NCBI GenBank assembly: GCA_937875245.1
Contig: CALNCH010000327.1
Coordinates: 1-8,371 of the forward strand
DNA length: 8,371 bases
From: an uncultured Spirochaetaceae bacterium
Lineage (GTDB): Bacteria; Spirochaetota; Spirochaetia; Treponematales; Treponemataceae
Direction of reading: 5' to 3'
This document shows positions 5,740 to 8,371 of the stretch, piece after piece. The position numbers and the translations under genes were made by a program. The notes under the pieces were generated by a model. The model did not search any database, was not told the DNA's origin, and was given only the letters and a program-made list of their open reading frames with translations. Each line of letters begins with the position of its first letter. Position 1 is the stretch's first letter.

Positions 5740-6801
5740 TTAAATTTCCATGTTCATTACATGGCGTACTTCATTAAGGGTTGTAATTGCCATTTCTCTT
5801 GCTTTTGAAGCCCCGGTTAATAATACTTGTCGAATATAATCGGGAGACTGTTCTAAACGAGCTCTTTCTGCTCTTAAAGGACGTAACTTTTCGTTCAAGG
5901 CTTCTGTTAAAGTGTTTTTTAACATACCACCACCCCCTTCCCCAATGCGGGCGGCAATCTCTTCTGGCTTTTCACCAGTGCACAATGATATAAGCATTAA
6001 TAAGTTAGCAACTTCTGGCCTGTTTTCTGGATCATAGGTAATAAATCTTTCGGCATCTGTTTTTGCTTTTTTAATTAATTTTGCTGTTTCATCTTCAGTA
6101 GCAGAAAGCATAATTGCGTTTCCACGGCTCTTACTCATTTTCTGTGTACCATCTAGCCCAATAATACTTGGAGTTTTGCTTAATAAAGCTTCTGGTTCTG
6201 GGAACACTGGAGCATTTGGACTAAATTTTTCGTTAAAACGCCGTGCAATTAAACGAGTTAATTCCAAGTGCGGTAACTGATCTTTTCCAACAGGGACGAT
6301 ATTTCCTTTGCAAAATAAAATGTCACAGGCTTGATGAATTGGATATGTATACATACCAGCATTTACGCTTTTTAATCCAGCGGCTTGAATTTCTTCTTTT
6401 ACTGTAGGATTACGACTTAATTCTGCATTTGTTACCAATGTTAAAAAAGGAAGCATTAACTGATTACATTCAGGAACATAACTATGGGGATAAATAATAA
6501 CATCATCGCTGGGAACAAGACCAGCTGCTAAATAGTCTATAACTAATTGTTTTGTGTTTTGAGAAATTTCAGAAAAGGCATCATGATCTGTTAAAACTTG
6601 ATAATCAGCAATGAGAATACAAGTTGGTACACCTAATTTAGAAAGGCGGACACGATTTTGTAAGGAACCAAAATAGTGACCAATATGAAGTCGGCCGGTA
6701 GGACGGTCTCCTGTTAAAACTCGATATTTTTTTGGATTCACTAAAATATCAGCTTCAATTTTTTTACTCTTTTCCACTGCCACTTCATAAGTATCTGCCA
6801 T
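5740..6801 (-). CDS. trpS: Tryptophanyl-tRNA synthetase (TrpS)
   Basis: This class Ic aminoacyl-tRNA synthetase charges tRNA-Trp with tryptophan using ATP. At 353 residues it is the usual bacterial size. The Rossmann-fold signature appears as RPTGRLHIGHYFGSL, with HIGH at 39-42. The second ATP loop is KMSKS at 221-225, within LDGTQKMSKSRGNAIMLS. Other conserved stretches are the tryptophan-pocket region MYTYPIHQACDILF (150-163) and VGKDQLPHLELTR (171-183). The anticodon-binding helical C-terminus ends in the window. Nothing is missing or unusual. The ATG at 6801 has GGAG (6809-6812) 7 nt upstream. Its 3' end converges on the nucleotidyltransferase with a 9-bp gap, and its 5' side diverges from the cyclase gene across 145 bp. 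No tryptophan-related leader peptide or T-box-like structure is evident in that gap. Confidence 0.98.
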   Translation of the reverse strand: MADTYEVAVEKSKKIEADILVNPKKYRVLTGDRPTGRLHIGHYFGSLQNRVRLSKLGVPTCILIADYQVLTDHDAFSEISQNTKQLVIDYLAAGLVPSDDVIIYPHSYVPECNQLMLPFLTLVTNAELSRNPTVKEEIQAAGLKSVNAGMYTYPIHQACDILFCKGNIVPVGKDQLPHLELTRLIARRFNEKFSPNAPVFPEPEALLSKTPSIIGLDGTQKMSKSRGNAIMLSATEDETAKLIKKAKTDAERFITYDPENRPEVANLLMLISLCTGEKPEEIAARIGEGGGGMLKNTLTEALNEKLRPLRAERARLEQSPDYIRQVLLTGASKAREMAITTLNEVRHVMNMEI

Positions 6802-6828
6802 TGCTATACTCCATATAATTTTCTCAAA

Positions 6829-6857
6829 AGTATAACAAAAACTACAATTATGAGCAA
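6829..6857 (-). promoter_or_regulatory. Possible sigma-70 promoter for trpS
   Basis: On the minus strand, TATACT (6834-6829) is a 5 of 6 -10 match. It is preceded after 17 bp by TTGCTC (6857-6852), a weak -35 that shares TTG with the consensus. Initiation near 6822 would give a leader of about 20 nt carrying the GGAG site. Confidence 0.4.
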
Positions 6858-6935
6858 CACGGGCAAAAAAAAGATTATTTAGAGATTTTTATACTATTTT
6901 TTATTTACTTTTTAGCCCATAATGGGTAAGGACAT

Positions 6936-6940
6936 GGAGG
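6936..6940 (+). promoter_or_regulatory. Ribosome binding site fixing the cyclase start
   Basis: A full GGAGG ends 6 nt before the ATG at 6947. Two nearby upstream ATGs (6922, 6934) are in other frames, so this site decides the start. An 11-bp palindrome, CCCATAATGGG (6916-6926), lies just upstream and contains a CATAAT that could serve as a -10. Confidence 0.75.
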
Positions 6941-6946
6941 TCTGTC

Positions 6947-8371
6947 ATGGGGGAATTAATCAAGGAAGTTGATACTTCTTTATCTTATGGGGATTTTATT
7001 TATTACAAAGCTCCCCTAGTAAAAAAAGATGAAGAGCATGAAGAAATCAAACATGATGCAATAGAAACAATTCCGGTTGAAATAACACCTACTGTCGCTA
7101 TAGAAAAAAAAACTGAAATTTCTCCCGAAAAGGATCAATACTACGAATTAGCAGATAAATCTCCTAGAACGAAACATACTATTAGTGCAAAGTTAATTTC
7201 CATAACATCTCTAATTGTTCTAGTTGCTTTAGGAATAATTACTACCTTAGTTTCATATTATGTAACAAATGATGTACGAATAAGCGCAGAAGAAAACAAC
7301 TTAACCATTAACAGTCGCAGTGCCGCCGATATCGAAAACCGTTTAGAAACTATATATTCAAACGTCTATTTACTCTTAGATATGATTGATGCCTCCGGTT
7401 CTGAAGGTAGCCTGTCTCGACAAGCAGCATCTTTCTTTTTTCAACGAAATCCTTCTATTGCGGCCGTAATAATATCTGATTCTAAATCCCTCATTAATAC
7501 TGGATTTTTTATTTCTCATGAATTAGAAAACACTGTATTGGAATCTTTTTTGCTACAGGAATCTGATGCTATCGAAAGAGGAAAAAAGGGTGAAATAATA
7601 GCTATTAACGCTTCTCCTTATTTTGAATATCCTATGATTTGTTTAATTTACCCCTATGACGATGGAGTAACACAAAGCTCTCTTACTATTCTTTTTTCTT
7701 CAGAATCCTTATCTGAGATTTTTGGAACAGGTTCTCTAAACTCTTCCTTCATGGTTAATAACCAAGGTGAATTGTTAGCCCATCCAGATACTAGTTTGGT
7801 TATGGTAGCGGCAAGTATGATTTCCAATCCAATTGTAAAAGATATGATGGAAAACTCTGTTACAAATCGTCAATTATTGTATACCGATGAAACTGGAGAA
7901 GAATTTTTTGGAGCATACAAAAAGCTTTCTCAAGGAGATATTGGAGTAATAACTACAGTACAAGCTTCAGTAATTTTTGAAACAGTACAAACTACCACCA
8001 GGCGAAATGTATATTTAACAATAGTAGTTTTAGCTCTTTCCATTATGATTATTTGGTTTGTTTCAAAAAGTATCAGCAATCCGGTAAAAGCTTTGGCAGC
8101 TGCTGCTAACCAGATAAAAGAAGGAAAATACGAATTATCAATAAAAGCACACACTAAAGATGAACTTGGCTTATTAACTGAAAGTTTTGTCAGCATGGGT
8201 AAAGGTTTAGCAGAACGTGAACGCTTAAAAGATACTTTTGGTAGATTTATTAACAAAGAGATTGCAGAAAAAGCCTTAAAAGGTGAATTAACACTGGGTG
8301 GAGAAACAAAAACTGCCACTATTTTCTTTTCTGATATTCGCGGATTTACTGCTATGTCTGAAAGTCTTGAA
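6947..8371 (+). CDS. Membrane class III adenylate/guanylate cyclase with Cache-like sensor and HAMP domain (cut by right edge)
   Basis: My translation gives 475 uninterrupted codons from ATG 6947 to the window end. Residues 1-80 are a charged, probably disordered cytoplasmic region rich in E and K. TM1 spans about 82-106. Residues 108-350 form an extracytoplasmic sensor of double-Cache type, with FMVNNQGELLAHPD (268-281) resembling the membrane-distal-to-proximal Cache strand. TM2 spans about 355-373. A HAMP domain follows (374-426) with its proline (P379) and DELG (405-408). The linker LKDTFGRFINKEIAEK leads into the cyclase domain, which begins TATIFFSDIRGFTAM (456-470). D463 is the expected first metal-binding aspartate. 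The second aspartate, substrate-specifying and transition-state residues lie beyond the window, so cAMP versus cGMP cannot be told. The protein should convert an external ligand signal into cyclic nucleotide. Treponema pallidum TP0485 is, from memory, a similar annotated adenylate cyclase. Confidence 0.93.
   Translation, partial: MGELIKEVDTSLSYGDFIYYKAPLVKKDEEHEEIKHDAIETIPVEITPTVAIEKKTEISPEKDQYYELADKSPRTKHTISAKLISITSLIVLVALGIITTLVSYYVTNDVRISAEENNLTINSRSAADIENRLETIYSNVYLLLDMIDASGSEGSLSRQAASFFFQRNPSIAAVIISDSKSLINTGFFISHELENTVLESFLLQESDAIERGKKGEIIAINASPYFEYPMICLIYPYDDGVTQSSLTILFSSESLSEIFGTGSLNSSFMVNNQGELLAHPDTSLVMVAASMISNPIVKDMMENSVTNRQLLYTDETGEEFFGAYKKLSQGDIGVITTVQASVIFETVQTTTRRNVYLTIVVLALSIMIIWFVSKSISNPVKALAAAANQIKEGKYELSIKAHTKDELGLLTESFVSMGKGLAERERLKDTFGRFINKEIAEKALKGELTLGGETKTATIFFSDIRGFTAMSESLE

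Noticed and set aside
5787..5993. Plus-strand frame inside trpS
   Set aside because: Antisense to the conserved TrpS C-terminal region, with no motif.
6802..6946. T-box, tryptophan leader peptide or small RNA between trpS and the cyclase
   Set aside because: No tryptophan-rich short frame, T-box sequence or stable stem-loop with a T-run was found in this 145-bp gap.
7930..8319. Minus-strand frame of 129 codons
   Set aside because: Antisense to TM2, HAMP and the start of the cyclase domain, all of which are clear on the plus strand. It has no ribosome binding site or domain.

Overview
The window is AT-rich, densely packed bacterial DNA with short intergenic gaps. The gene set is a YcgR-like PilZ c-di-GMP receptor, an exported alpha-solenoid protein, ComEC, a CPBP membrane protease, thiamine pyrophosphokinase, a CCA/poly(A)-polymerase-type nucleotidyltransferase, TrpS and a HAMP/class III cyclase. 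Together with the protein style this suggests a low-GC spirochaete of the Treponema group. That placement is an inference from gene content and remembered treponemal proteins, not from a search.

Layout. Positions 2898 down to 1 (minus strand) look like one operon: PilZ protein, then exported solenoid protein, then ComEC, which runs off the left edge. The joints are tight. The solenoid stop (693-695) overlaps the comEC GTG start (697-699). The apparent original PilZ tail (ending at 1871) overlaps the solenoid start (1887). Positions 2930-3595 (plus) hold a CPBP protease divergent from PilZ. Its 3' end overlaps that of thiamine pyrophosphokinase (4247-3567, minus) by 29 bp. The nucleotidyltransferase (4288-5730, plus) diverges from it across a 40-bp gap carrying a 27-bp perfect palindrome that covers the start codon. 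trpS (6801-5740, minus) converges on the nucleotidyltransferase with a 9-bp gap. It diverges from a two-TM class III cyclase (6947 onward, plus) that is cut by the right edge after 475 codons.

The most unusual item is a 105-nt near-perfect palindrome at 1326-1430, with 46-bp arms that are 100% identical in inverted orientation. It lies inside the solenoid gene and splits it into two frames. Removing exactly one arm (1326-1371) rejoins both halves in frame as a 382-residue protein with a signal peptide. The centre holds a tiny hairpin, as expected if a strand folded back and copied itself. The neighbouring PilZ gene also looks damaged: its frame ends abruptly, while an acidic tail with no ribosome binding site continues in another frame to overlap the solenoid start. 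Either the operon is decaying by replication errors, or the sequence carries assembly or amplification errors here. Raw reads would decide.

The other genes are ordinary housekeeping (tRNA 3'-end maturation, tRNA-Trp charging, thiamine diphosphate synthesis) and look intact. Two nucleotide second-messenger systems are present: a c-di-GMP receptor in the envelope/DNA-uptake operon and a cAMP- or cGMP-type cyclase at the right end. No RNA genes, insertion sequences, phage genes or CRISPR arrays were seen, and no stretch over 300 bp lacks a gene.
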